DNA from: Piscicola geometra
Lineage: Eukaryota > Annelida > Clitellata > Hirudinida > Piscicolidae
Reading direction: 5' to 3'
DNA: 64,000 bases
NCBI GenBank assembly: GCA_943735955.1
Contig: OX030967.1
Coordinates: forward strand, 3,852,090 to 3,916,089
Below, in pieces: positions 12,495 through 23,874 of the stretch (position 1 is the first letter of the stretch; each line of letters opens with the position of its first letter). The notes below the pieces were generated by a model. That model did no database searches and was not told the origin of the DNA. It was given only the letters and a program-made list of their open reading frames with translations. Both the position numbers and the translations under genes were made by a program.

Positions 12495-13028
12495 CGAATC
12501 ATGCCCTCTAATTGGTTGAGCTTGAAGAGGATGGGCAGGGAGTGGTAGAAGGCCCCTTCAAAGCCCCTCTGTGCTGCCGTCTGCATGCCCCCTTCATAAC
12601 CTTCCCTGTGGCCTTGCTGATTTTAAATGAGATTTTAAATATCATTAATCAATCAACAAACCAATCAATTAATCACTTACATTTGTATAGCGCTTTTAAA
12701 TAAATTTCAAGAGCACTTCATAAATTTATTTTCATTATTATTATTATTATTATTAAAAATTTTAATTTAGAAGTAATTGATGGAAGTGGTGGGGCAATAA
12801 AAAGATTGGTGAGAATTGGTTGAATAAAGTGATTAAATGAGAAAATAAGGTATATTTAAACTGAATAACTTATAAAAATGTAAAAGTTTAGATTTAGCCT
12901 AGTAAACTTTAGACTCTAAACTTTAAAGTTTAGAGAATGAAAGAAAAAAAAAGTTTTATGAAAATTACATTGAGTCTGTCGTTTTTAAGCTTATTGTAAG
13001 TTTGATCTTCTGGAGTATAATTTTCCAT
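12495..13028 (-). CDS. YAE1-domain protein, first two exons (partial gene)
   Basis: Two minus-strand exons are proposed. Exon 1 (13028-12969) starts MENYTPEDQTYNKL and ends at a GTAATT donor in phase 0. Exon 2 (12616-12495) follows a TTAAAATCAG acceptor and reads QGHREGYEGGMQTAAQ, RGFEGAFYHSLPILF, KLNQLEGMI, then a GTGAGG donor in phase 2. The G-rich pattern EGYxxGM...QxGFxxxF followed by a hydrophobic helix resembles the Yae1 domain of YAE1 and LTO1, adaptors for Fe-S cluster insertion into ABCE1/Rli1; the GF-to-LxGxL spacing agrees best with YAE1. The remaining exons would lie beyond the window start, across the 12-kb satellite. The small size and the manual splice model limit certainty. 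The alternative is an isolated gene fragment. Confidence 0.55.
12640..12770 (+). repeat. Dispersed repeat fragment with TATAGCGC core
   Basis: An AATCAATCAA-type run leads into ACATTTGTATAGCGC (core 12686-12693), then an AAGAGCACTTCATAAA stretch and an ATT run. Similar cores occur at 48313-48320 (reverse), 48487-48494 and 51078-51085. This looks like an old dispersed SINE- or MITE-like element; no intact copy or target-site duplication is visible. Confidence 0.45.
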
Positions 13029-13382
13029 TTTGAAATGTATTTTTTTGAACTTTTCCGATGAATTAATCTAAATTTTTACTAAATAATTATATTATCGCAT
13101 TAGTTTTTTTCTTTTGCTATTTATTAGCGTTTAAATTAAATTATGAATTTGATTTAAACTTTTTATGTTATTAAATCAAGTTAATATTTTTATTGTAAAT
13201 TAAAATTTCAACTGATAATTAGTTAGTGAATATTATTTCAACTAAATAAACACATTTCAAAATATTAATTTTTATATTATCTTTAACAGTCTTATTCAAA
13301 AATAAGTTACATAATCATTTAGTTTTCCTTTAGTTTACTCAAGATCTGCCTACATCGACTGATATTAAGATTCTGGATAATC
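13029..13382. promoter_or_regulatory. Putative divergent promoter region, YAE1-like / LPCAT3-like
   Basis: About 350 bp separate the proposed start codons of the two divergent genes. The stretch is very AT-rich, with no satellite and no clear TATA, CCAAT or GC-box arrangement that I can defend. The call rests on head-to-head gene geometry only. Confidence 0.35.
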
Positions 13383-16300
13383 ATGGCGTCGCCTCTAACG
13401 ATTGCTATAATGGAGTTTCTAAGTACTTCTGCAGCGAAAATGTTTTTATCTATTTGTCTCGGTGAGCTCGGATTTTATTTATTTATCAGATTCTTGTTCT
13501 GTGCCTTCGCACTTTCCAGACCACAAATCACCTTTTATGGAATTATACAATTATTTTTTTTATAATTAAAAAGATGCTGCAAAATGAGTATTTTAATTTT
13601 TTACATCTTTTTATACTTTTTTTTTCTTCAGTAAAACCAATAAAATTAAACCCAGTATCATCAATATAATATTAATAGTTAATCAAATTATCTGAAAATC
13701 AATTATAAATTTCTAAAACGCAACTTTTCCAGGTTACCCTCTAGCTTTCATATACAGATTTTTGTTTGCAAGGACTGCCGCCATTTACCAACACACCTAC
13801 TTCATTCTCTGTGGGATCCTTCTTCTTCTCTTCAACTTTGGTCTCTCATCTAAGTTTCATTTTAGTCCCTGCTGTTTATCCGTGCATTTTAAAGCATTTT
13901 TTAAATAGATTTCCAAGTACTTATTCACACGCTGCATCCATCATACAACCATAAACTGCATCCAACATTCCACCACACACTCCATCCCACCCATTCCACG
14001 ACCATCCCATCCACACCTCAGGCATCAACAGCATCCACTCCTCCATCACGATCATCCTCATGTACCTCCTCCTCCAACTCAACGGAGGCACCAAGACCTC
14101 CGTTGCCCTCGCTTTTGCCATCAACATGGTGTGCTCTTGTTGTGGTGGTTGTAGTTGTTTTGTTTGTTGTTAACGTGGTGTGTTACAGTTGTGGTTGTTG
14201 ATGTTATTGGGCCATTGGATTCTTTCATGTATTCTTGGGAGGAAGTTTTTTCAAAAATTTAAATTTTCTAAACCCTCCCACATTCTCTATTTCTCTGCAT
14301 GACACATCTTCCTTTCTTCTTATTTCTCTCCCTGTAACCCACCCACCCAACCCCCCCCCCCCCTTCTCATAACCCCCCTCAACCCTCTCCCCCCCGCCCC
14401 CTCAACCCCCGATAAACCAGGGCTACCTCCTGGCCGGCTACTACAACAACTCAACCCTCAACTACTCCATCACGTGGACCACGCCACAGTGCGTCCTGTG
14501 CCTCCGTCTCATCGGCCTCGTCTACGACGTGTATGACGGGAGTCAAGACTTTGTGAGTGTGGGGGGGGGGGGGTAGGTGTGTGTGTGGGGAGGGGGTAGG
14601 TGTGTGTGTGTTTCCTATAGTATATTTTATTTCACACACCTCAGCTGCTTGCATTGGCGCTATATTAAATAAACATCATCGTCATCATCATTATCGTCAA
14701 AATCATCATCATCGTCGTCACCATCATCATCATCACCCACCACCACCACCACGGGGCAGGAGTCCCTCTCAGCGGAACAGAAGGAAAACTGCCTGCCCTA
14801 CAAGCCATCCCTCGTGCAGATGTTTGGGTACTGCTACTTCTTCGGGGGCTCCCTGGCTGGACCGCAGGTGGGTTGGTTTGTAGGGGACGGGGAGGTGGGC
14901 GGGAAGGGGGGGGAGGTAGTATAGTGAGCTGGTGGGTGGATGGTGGAGAGGTAGATTATGGTGGGTTTGATGGGTGGGGAGTGGGTTGTGGTGACTTGAT
15001 GGGAGGGGTGGTGGGTAAAAGGCTGAGTGAAAGAATGGGAATGTTTATTATTATTACTCTCATCATTATTATTTTATTTTATTATTATAATTGTGGCTTA
15101 GTTCTCTATGAGGAGGTATATGGAGATGGTGAACGGGACATACCTGCCAGACAAACTCACCTTCAAAATGTTCGCACATTTCCACAACTTGCATATTACA
15201 ATTTTTTTCGTTTTTATCATTTATGCTCTAGTCATTCTATAATACCAATAATTATCATCATTTTTTAATTCTATTAAGAATAAATATTATTTTTAATGTG
15301 ATTATTATTTATATTATTATTATTATTATTAATGCAGGCTTAGCTATGTCTTCAACAATCTACTTTTGGGCGTCTTCTATATAACAGTTTACCAGGTCAC
15401 TATCTTCATTATCATTTAAAATAAAACTTATTATTATTATTTTATTAATTTATATATTTATTCAAAGTTATTTATTATTATAATTTGATAATATATTATT
15501 AATATGTGTTAATATTTATTTTAACAATTGTAAATTTTTTTACTTTTTTTCAACTTCTTCAGGTTACCCAAATCTACTTCCCCGACACAATACTCATCTC
15601 TGAATACTTTGAGGTGTCTATTCATTCTTTCATTCATCCACTCATCCATTCATCTATCCTTTCATCCTTCCACTCATCTATCCATCCTTCAACCCACCAT
15701 CATCTATCCACTTATCCATCTATTCACCACGCATTCATCCACTCATCCATCATGCATTCATCAATCTATCTATTCACTCACCACCACCATCCATCCATCC
15801 ACCCAACCAACCACCACCATCCATCCACCCACCACCCACCCAACCACCACCACCCAACCACAACCCACCCAACCACCACCACCCACCCAACCACCACCAC
15901 CCAACCACCACCACCATCCATCCACCCACTCACCCAACCACCATCCATCCATCCACCCAACCAACCACCATCCATCCATCCACCCACCCAACCACCACCA
16001 TCCACCCACCCAACCACCACCATCCACCCACCCACACACCCAACCACCCACCCAACCACCACCACCATCCATCCATCCACCCACTCACCCAACCACTATC
16101 CATCCATCCACCCACCCAACCACCATCCATCCACCCAACCACCATCCATCCACCCACCCAACCACCACCACCCATCCATCCAACCACCACCCACCCATCC
16201 ATCCACCCACCCAACCACGACACAGTCATCAGGCTTCTTCTTCAAGTGCCTCCTGATAATGATCTGGTCAAAGTTCATGCTCTACAAATACATCGGGTGT

Positions 16301-16987
16301 TGGCACATCACTGTGAGGGGGAGGGGGTGGCTTGATAGGGACGAAAGGGGGGGGGTAGGACAGTCATGGTGGAGTGAAATTAAATTAAATTACCCGCCAC
16401 TGTCCACCACCAAGCTGCTGTTTTATCTTCCTCGCACAAACCCTTCTTCCCATCTACCCCACTCCCTCCCCTCACATAGCTTACACACTACCCAAAAAAA
16501 ACATCTGTTCCTCTCCCACTTCTCCTCCTACTTCCCCACAAACCCCCCACCCACCCACCTACAACAACAACAACAAAACCCAACAGGAAGGCAGCTGCCT
16601 CTTGTGTGGCCTGGGCTACACGCCGGTCTCGCCCGCTAAGTCGGTCGTCTATCGCATCGACGCTACCGGCCTCTCGTCCGATGAAGTCGTGCTCGACGAG
16701 GAGGGAAGCAAGCTGCCAGAAGACGTAACGCCCGTCCGCCTATGCCACGAGGTGGTGGTGGTGGTGATGGTGATGATGGTGATGATGGGGTTGATGATGA
16801 TGCAATTGTTATTAGTACTACATCTGCTGCTACTCCGACTACTACAAATATAAAAATACTGGAAAGAATATGCTACTACTACTACCACCACTACTACTAC
16901 TACCATACTACCACTACTACTACTACCACCACTACTACTACTACTACTACTGCCACTACTACTACCACCACTACCAATACTACTACT

Positions 16988-17029
<42 letters not shown>

Positions 17030-19690
17030 GCCACTACTACTACCACCACTACCACTACTACGACTACCACCACCTTCACTACCACTACTACTACTACTAC
17101 TACCAACACTACTACTACTACTACTACTAGTACCACAACTACTATCATCACCGTCACCAGGTGTGCTCTAATGTGGACGCGTATAGGTATGAGACGGCGT
17201 GCACTTGTCATCAGCTGGTGCAGTCATTCAACACGAATACCAACAAGTGGATGGCTAGGTGGGTGGAGAGAGGGGAGTGGTGTGGGTGGTGTGGAGAAAG
17301 GGGGGTGGGAGGGGGTTTTGTGGGTGGGTAGTGTGGGTAGGTGGGTTTGTGGCTGGGGTGGGATAGGGGGAAAGTTGGTGGCTAGGTGGGTGAGTGGGGT
17401 GTGGTGGAAAACGGGAGGTGGGGGAAGGGGGGAAGGGAATAGATGGAAAGGTGGATTGTGCTGTGGTGTGGGAATGGGGAGAATGAACTCTATGGAAATC
17501 TCTGATCCTTTCTCAATCACCCTCACATCCATTACCCTTTAACCATCCCATTCAGCATAACCCACCCAATTCTTCTTCCCCCTTCCACTACCACTACACA
17601 CCCAACTAATTGGTCGCCCCCACCACACCAACCCTCCCCACCCACCACACCAACCCTCCCCACCCACAACACCAACCCTCTCCACCACACCAACCCTCCC
17701 CACCAGACCAACCCTCCCCACCACACCAACCCTCCCCACCACACCAATCCTCCCCACCACACCAACCCTCCCCATCACACCAACCCTCCCCACCACACCA
17801 ACCTTCTTCACCACACCAACCCTCCCCACCACACCAACCCTCCCCACCTCACCGACCCACCACACCGACCCTCCCCACCACACCAAATCCCTCCCCACCA
17901 CACCAATCCTCCCCACCCACCACACCAACCCTCCCCACCACACCAACCCTCCCCACCCACCACACCAACCCTCCCCACCCACAACACCAACCCTCCCCAC
18001 CACACCAACCCTCCCCACCAGACCAACCCTCCCCACCACACCAACCCTCCCCACCACACCAATCCTCCCCACCACACCAACCCTCCCCACCACACCAACC
18101 TTCTTCACCACACCAACCCTCCCCACCACACCAACCCTCCCCACCTCACCGACCCACCACACCGACCCTCCCCACCACACCAAATCCCTCCCCACCACAC
18201 CAATCCTCCCCACCCACCACACCAACCCTCCCCACCCACAACACCAACCCTCTCCACCACACCAACCCCCCCCCCCCCACCCACCACACCAACCCTCCCC
18301 ACCCACAACACCAACCCTCACCACCACACCAACCCTCCCCACCAGACCAACCCTCCCCACCACACCAATCCTCCCCACCACACCAACCCTTCCCACCACA
18401 CCAACCTTCCCCACCACACCAACCTTCTTCACCACACCAACCCTCCCCACCACACCAACCCTCCCCACCTCACCGACCCACCACACGGACCCTCCCCACC
18501 ACACCAAATCCCCCCCACACCGACCCTCCCCACTCACCGACCCTCCCCACCCCCCACACCGACCCTCCTCACCACACCAACCCTCCCCACCACACCAAAC
18601 CTCCTCACCACACCGACCCTCTCCATCCCTACCAACCCTCCCCACCCCTACCAACCCTCCCCACCCACCACACCCACCCACCAGATACGTATTCAAGCGC
18701 TGCAAATCGCTCGGCAATCGCAACGCCTCACACATCATCACTCTGGCCTTCCTCGCCATCTGGCACGGCTTCTACTCCGGCTACTTCGTCAACTTCCTCA
18801 TCGAATTCTTCGTCGTCAGGTTCGAGAATGATGTGAGTCGCTAGGGGGGCGGGGAGTGGTTGGTGGGGTGGGAGTGGTTGGTGGGGTGGGAGTGGTTGGT
18901 GGGGTGGGTGTGGTTGGTGGGGTGGGAGTGGTTGGTGGGGTGAGAGTGGTTGGTTGGGTGGGAGAATGGGTGGAGGAGGGGGGGAGGGTTTGAGAGGGTG
19001 TGGTTGGGTTAGAGTTTAGGTTTGGATATCATTATCATAGGATTTATATTATTAATTTCACCACATTTCTCAACTCTCCACTCAACCCAACCACCCACCA
19101 CTGTTTCCTCCTCCCAACCCATCCACAAACCCCCTCCATCAACCCACCAACCTCCTCCCCTCCCTTCCACTCAACCCACCAACCCCCTTCCCCTCCCTTC
19201 CACTCAACCCACCGACCTCCCCCCCTCTCTCTCCGCTCAACCCACCAACCCCTCCCCTCTCTCTCCACTCAACCCACCAACCCTCCCCCCTTCCCCTCAC
19301 TTCCACTCAACCCACCAACCCCCCCTCCCCCTACCCTCCCCAGCTCGGAAAAATATCCTTCATGCGTAGAGTCGAGGGTTCGTTTCAGAGGCTAGGGGGC
19401 GTGGGGGAGTTCATGTTGTACGCCGTCAAGAAGTTGCACGTGCAGTTCATCCTGGGGTACGCCCTTGTGTCGTTCAACCTCTTCACCTTCCCTAGATATA
19501 TGCATGTGAGGGGGGGTGGTTGGGTTTGGATGGAATGGCTGGTGGCTGGGATTGTGGATTGGTTCAATGGTGGATTGGGCTTGTGGGATGGGTTGGTTGT
19601 GGAGGGGTTGAATGGCTGGCTGGTTGATTCCCATATTTTAAAGTGAATTGTATCTTTCAATTCGTCTAAGATAAAGCTATTCACACACAT

Positions 19691-19727
<37 letters not shown>

Positions 19728-19820
19728 TACAGTGGTGTGTACTACTGCATATTCATCAGCCACTTCCTCCTCTGGCCTGTCATCTCTCTCTTCATCAAGA
19801 AAGATCTCAAGACCCAGTGA
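13383..19820 (+). CDS. LPCAT3: LPCAT3-like lysophospholipid acyltransferase (MBOAT family), 14 exons, 488 aa
   Basis: Exons: 13383-13461, 13733-13840, 14022-14128, 14421-14552, 14760-14867, 15102-15169, 15338-15395, 15563-15613, 16226-16312, 16587-16751, 17161-17258, 18685-18832, 19344-19505, 19725-19820 (1,467 nt). Human LPCAT3 has 487 residues. This family moves acyl groups from acyl-CoA to lysophosphatidylcholine in the ER membrane (Lands cycle). Visible family blocks are GYLLAGYYNN, GYCYFFGGSLAGPQ, IWSKFMLYKYIGCWHIT, SFNTNTNKWMARYVFKRCK with the conserved Asn, and FLAIWHGFYSGYF with catalytic His381. The C-terminus KKDLKTQ ends lysine-rich, as ER MBOATs often do. The exon 6 donor (AAAAT then GTTCGC) is weak, but it is the only choice that keeps phase. 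Introns 4, 9, 10, 11 and 12 carry G-rich donor-side and C/A-rich acceptor-side sequence; introns 1, 2, 6 and 7 are AT-rich. Confidence 0.93.
14553..14759 (+). repeat. LPCAT3 intron 4: G-tract donor side, CAT/CAC acceptor side
   Basis: The intron opens with GTGAGTGT, a run of about 13 G, then TAGGTGTGTGTGTGG repeated. It closes with ATC/GTC/ACC triplets just before GGGGCAG. It is one of the short satellite-bearing introns with a G-rich start and a C-rich end. Confidence 0.75.
15630..16222 (+). repeat. CATC/CACC tetranucleotide array filling LPCAT3 intron 8
   Basis: Degenerate CATC, CCAACCAC and CACC units run from just after the exon 8 donor (GAG then GTGTCT) to within a few bases of the exon 9 acceptor (GACACAG at 16225). 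It lacks a G-rich donor half and so is an exception to the polarity seen in neighbouring introns. Long open frames inside it are repeat artefacts. Confidence 0.9.
16752..17160 (+). repeat. LPCAT3 intron 10: GGT/GAT then TAC/ACC trinucleotides
   Basis: The intron starts with GGT and GAT triplets (GTGGTGATGGTGATGATGG) and ends with a long TAC/ACC array that closes in TATCATCACCGTCACCAG. The first and last 20 bases are nearly complementary. All ORFs here (poly-Thr, poly-Tyr, poly-Val) are repeat artefacts. Confidence 0.88.
17259..17480 (+). repeat. G-rich donor half of LPCAT3 intron 11
   Basis: Degenerate GTGGGTGG / GGTGTGGAG / GGGGGTGGGAGG sequence begins at the donor of exon 11 (AG then GTGGGT). 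It mirrors the C-rich array that fills the rest of the same intron. Confidence 0.7.
17600..18680 (+). repeat. C-rich minisatellite CACCACACCAACCCTCCC in LPCAT3 intron 11
   Basis: The unit is about 15-20 bp (CACCACACCAACCCTCCC and variants). A CACCAGACC variant recurs at 17701, 18016 and 18340 in the same surroundings, which gives three higher-order copies of about 315-325 bp. The array reaches the exon 12 acceptor at 18684. The opposite-strand 400-residue Gly/Val-rich frames are artefacts. Confidence 0.92.
18841..18965 (+). repeat. 18-bp G-rich minisatellite at the donor of LPCAT3 intron 12
   Basis: Unit GGGAGTGGTTGGTGGGGT, about six copies, starts some 25 bp after the GTGAGT donor. Five copies contain GGTTGGTGGG, the exact reverse complement of a motif repeated at the other end of the same intron. 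Confidence 0.9.
19077..19343 (+). repeat. C-rich minisatellite at the acceptor of LPCAT3 intron 12
   Basis: CCACTCAACCCACCAACCCC-type units run up to CCCTCCCCAG at the exon 13 acceptor. CCCACCAACC occurs five times and is complementary to the GGTTGGTGGG motif of the donor-side array. Confidence 0.9.
19690..19722 (+). repeat. CA repeat forming the acceptor tract of LPCAT3 intron 13
   Basis: A CA dinucleotide run directly precedes the AG at 19723-19724, so the acceptor has a CA tract in place of a classic polypyrimidine tract. Confidence 0.85.
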
Positions 19821-19829
19821 TACAAACAC

Positions 19830-20001
19830 AAATACACGCACACACATACATATACATACATACATACATAAATACACACATACATACATAAATAAATTCA
19901 TACATACATACATACATACATACATACATACATACATACATACATACATACATACATACATACATACATACATTAATACATACATACATACATACATACA
20001 T
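19830..20001 (+). repeat. CATA tetranucleotide array, LPCAT3 3' flank
   Basis: ACAC/CATA units begin about 10 bp after the LPCAT3 stop codon and probably lie in its 3' UTR. Peptide frames (MYVC, HTYI) are artefacts. Confidence 0.9.
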
Positions 20002-20027
20002 GAATCAATATTTCTCTAACTTGTAAT

Positions 20028-20028
20028 T

Positions 20029-20059
<31 letters not shown>

Positions 20060-20075
20060 CACTACTACTACTACC

Positions 20076-20113
<38 letters not shown>

Positions 20114-20115
20114 CA
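20028..20115 (+). repeat. CTA/CAC trinucleotide array
   Basis: CTACTA and CACCAC blocks alternate over about 90 bp downstream of LPCAT3. Confidence 0.85.
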
Positions 20116-21296
20116 TCACTATAGCTCATATACAGTTTTTTATCTGATTGTTGATTTTGTTGACCACTATGTTGCTTTTCTATAACAACAACAATAATAA
20201 TAATAATAAATTTAGATAATAGTTTTTTTATATTTTACAATACTATGATTTTAATACATAATATTTAATATTTTAATACATATTAAGTATATCTCTAGCA
20301 TATAAACCAATCTATTCTCACTCACTCACTCACTCAATGATGTTACCGTATGTGTTGTTGTATGTGTGTTCGCATGCTTGTATGTGTGTGTTTTTGTATG
20401 TGTGTTCGCATGCTTGTATGTGTGTGTTTTTGTATGTTTGTTCGCATGCCTGTATGTATGTGTACATTGATGTGTCTGTATGCCTATTCCTAACTTTTGT
20501 ATATAAAAGAATGTAATTGCCTAATTAAGTGAAATTGCTCACAAAAAACTAAATGTGGTTCGAGTGGTTTGAGTGCTGGCCCCTGGCGAGTGAAAAAGAT
20601 TTTAACCGGAAAGGATGTGGAAAGGATTCTTTAAGAGGCAATTAGAGAGGGGTGATTGATCTCTGGGTGGTTTGTTAATGTATAATTAATTGCTAATTGG
20701 TGTTAATGAGGTTAATAAATTAATCAAAGTGAGTTATATCTGCCCTTAACAAGATCTGTTCTGCCTACTTCAATGGGTGTAGGCTCAATGATTCGATCTT
20801 TCAGGCGATGAAATTATGAATGATTTCAACTATGTGTGTGTTTGTGTGTGAATAGCTTAGACGAATTGAATAAAATAAAATCGACTAGAGTATCCGAATC
20901 GGTTTTCTCGTAAGCCATTCTCCATTGCTTTTTCCAATAATTTCCCCAATTTTCCATTATAGAATCGAATTTCGATATTCAATATTCCTACTTTTCCGCA
21001 TCTTGCATGCATCTCACAGCACTTTTGGAGAGAAAAAAAAGAATTTTTTCGATCACTTAAAACTCGTTTTCCTTCAAGAATAGCTCGTCTTCCAAAACTT
21101 CCATTTTTTTTATTTTTCGCACTTTTTTATTATTTTTTTGCACGTTTCGCCATCTTTATTCCAAACTAGAGTATACTTTCGCGGGGAACTCATAACCTTT
21201 CACTCTTTCCATGTCTTTTTTAAAAGTATTTTCTAGAATTTTTCTGGTTATTGTTGAATGATTTTCTGGCTGTAGTTATTATTTTAATGTTATTGC

Positions 21297-21405
21297 ACTA
21301 TCATCATCGTCGTCGTCATCATCATCGTCGTCATCATCATCATCGTCGTCATCATCATCATCATCGTCGTCATCATCATCATCGTCGTCACCATCATCAT
21401 AATCA
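21297..21405 (+). repeat. CATCATCGTCGT compound trinucleotide array
   Basis: ATC triplets are punctuated by CGTCGT pairs at regular intervals of about 20 bp, which indicates amplification of a compound unit and not a pure ATC microsatellite. Confidence 0.85.
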
Positions 21406-21887
21406 TCACTTATCCATCTACACACTCATCCATCCCATCGGTTTCTCCTCGTCCAGAACTGTCTACTTATCCAGATTTACAAATTCCAATTAACTGCGCT
21501 TTAATTGCTTTTTTAGTTTATAATAACTCAATTATCCAATTAGTTTTATATATATTTAGCATCATTATCAAGTCTAATTAAGATAATGACTGGTTACCCT
21601 TAAGTGTACAGTTTTCAGTGTATCTAATCATTCGTATGTGTGTGCGTGCATTTTTTAGAATCATTATTATTAATAATTATTTGTCTTATTATTATTATTA
21701 TTATGTCTTTGTTGTTAAAGAGAGTTATCATACATTTAACTTCAACATTCAATTCATCACTATCATTTCTTCTTATTATTATTTTTATTATTTTATTTAT
21801 TTATTATTATCATTTCGTTTATTAGTTATTTTTCCTATTTTATTTTTATTATGGGATACTGAATAAATTAAACTTGTTCCAACACAT

Positions 21888-22078
21888 TATCACCTCCATC
21901 ATCATCATCATTCTCTTCACCATCACTACCACCATCATCAGCATCATCATCATCATCATCATCAGTACCACCATCATCAGCATCATCCTCTTCATCATCA
22001 TCAGCATCATCATTACTACCACCATCATCAGCATCATCATCACTACCACCATCATCATCATCAGCATCATCAGCTGTT
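21888..22078 (+). repeat. ATC/ACC trinucleotide array with internal periodicity
   Basis: CATCATCAGCATCATC and CACTACCACC blocks recur about every 40-50 bp. Frames on both strands are low complexity (Ile/Thr, Asp/Gly, Met/Val). Confidence 0.85.
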
Positions 22079-22339
22079 GCCATCAAACTCAAAGTTCGCG
22101 CTTTTGCGAGATGAAGTGATCATGAGAAGCAAAAGAATAAAAACAATGAGAATAAAAATAATGTTAAAAAAAACAATAATAAATAAAACACAATAATAAT
22201 AATTAAAAAACTAATAAACATAACGATAATGGCCTCTTGCGAGGTTGGGGACTTTGTAACTTGCGTAGTTTGGAGTCAACAGCCTTTCATTTGGCTCCTT
22301 CGCTAATTGGAAGCACGAGGTGTCATCGTCGTGATGCTT

Positions 22340-22440
22340 CGTTGGAGGTGATGATGATGATAGTATGATTATCATTCGTACTGATGATGATGATAATGAT
22401 GGTATGATTATCATTCGTACTGATGATGATGATAATGATG
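22340..22440 (+). repeat. Two-copy 42-bp tandem repeat
   Basis: GATTATCATTCGTACTGATG followed by ATGATGATAATGATG is present twice in direct tandem. Confidence 0.75.
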
Positions 22441-23842
22441 AAGTTTTTGTTTATTTATCATGACAACGATTGAATAAATCTCACTCTACAAGGAAAAGCG
22501 CCTAAACAAACTCTGGATTGGAAAATATTTTTACACCTCTTCCATTCCCTGTCACACGCACCCCACTCCTTCTCCCCCACCCACTCAACCTACTCCTCCT
22601 CCTTCACCTACCCTACCCCTCTTGAAAGTCTGTAGCGTTCAATTTTTTTGTGAAAATACCAAAAAGTGTGGATAGCTTAAACGACGTTTGGTTTCTTATG
22701 TTAAAGTTAAATGGCGACAAAAAGAGAGAAAGGAAGAAGGTGATGGTGGATACTTCATTCGACTGAACGCCTAATACTGGCTTCAATGGGGTTTCAATCC
22801 AAAATGTAAGCAATGATAACTTAAGCAAACTCCCAATGCAGTATTTGTATGTCGTAATTATTCAAAATATAGTATTAGCATCATAATCATCATCATCATC
22901 TTGACCATCATCATAATCATCATCATCATCAAACATGCACCATTCGCGGAATTCCTAGTGAATGGGAGCATTGGAAAAAAGATGGCGATGATAAAATCAT
23001 AGCATCTGATACATCTTAAGCTAGCGATAATAAAAGAAATTGAACCAAAGAACAAAAATAATATAAATTATCTGGTATATTTTGCCTAAATTTAATAAAA
23101 AAGTATCACTAAAAACAATTATTGTGGATGCGTATAATTCTTTGGTTTTTGAAGTTTCCCATTTCCGGTTTGAAAAACGGAAGTGGAAATGACGATTTAG
23201 AATCTTTGGTTTCTTGTTCTATGCTCCAAACTTTTTCCTCGTTCCTGGAATACCAGTCGGGAGTGTCCATGCTGTTTCGAAATAAAGATGCTTTTTTTTA
23301 GAGATTGTCTATTTAATTACTTTTAAATTATAGTTAAGTATTTTGAATATTTAAAAACTAAGTTAAATGAATAAAAAAATCTATTTAAAACATTTTAATT
23401 TTTTTAAAATATTTAATTTTTCACTTTTATTGAGTTCTTAAAAAATTTAAATTCTAATTAGAGATGAATATTTAATTAGAAAAATAAATCTCACAAAGCG
23501 ATTGACATCTTGTGTTTCAGTGTTTCTTGATCGGAAAGTATACTTTTTCAATGGTCTACTGAGGGATGGAAGAGTAATAACTAATCATTACTAATTAATA
23601 GTAATAATTAGTAACAGTTACTAATTAAATGTATCCCATTAGCTTTAATTGAAATCATATTAAATAAAAATCTCAAGTTAGTGTGAGAACAATAGTTATT
23701 AGTATTTTAAATACATTTTAATTATATTTCATATTTAAAATGGTTTTATAGATTTATGATTTACTCAAGACTGTTGTAAACATACCCGATTTGGCTGCTT
23801 GTACTCAGATAGTTGTACTAGTAGTACTGATCGTTGCAGTTT

Positions 23843-23874
<32 letters not shown>

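Noticed and set aside
15506..16639. 377-residue His/Pro/Thr-rich frame
   Set aside because: It runs through exon 8, the whole CATC intron and exon 9 of LPCAT3; its openness comes from a stop-free repeat and the real exons are in a spliced phase.
17539..18836. Two frames of about 400 residues on opposite strands (Gly/Val/Trp- and Pro/His/Ser-rich)
   Set aside because: Both are translations of the intron 11 minisatellite; splice signals and LPCAT3 homology place an intron here.
22230..22415. Short + frame MASCEVGDFVTCVVW resembling a tudor-like start, and its minus-strand mirror
   Set aside because: It stops after 25 codons, has no convincing donor and no supporting exon nearby.
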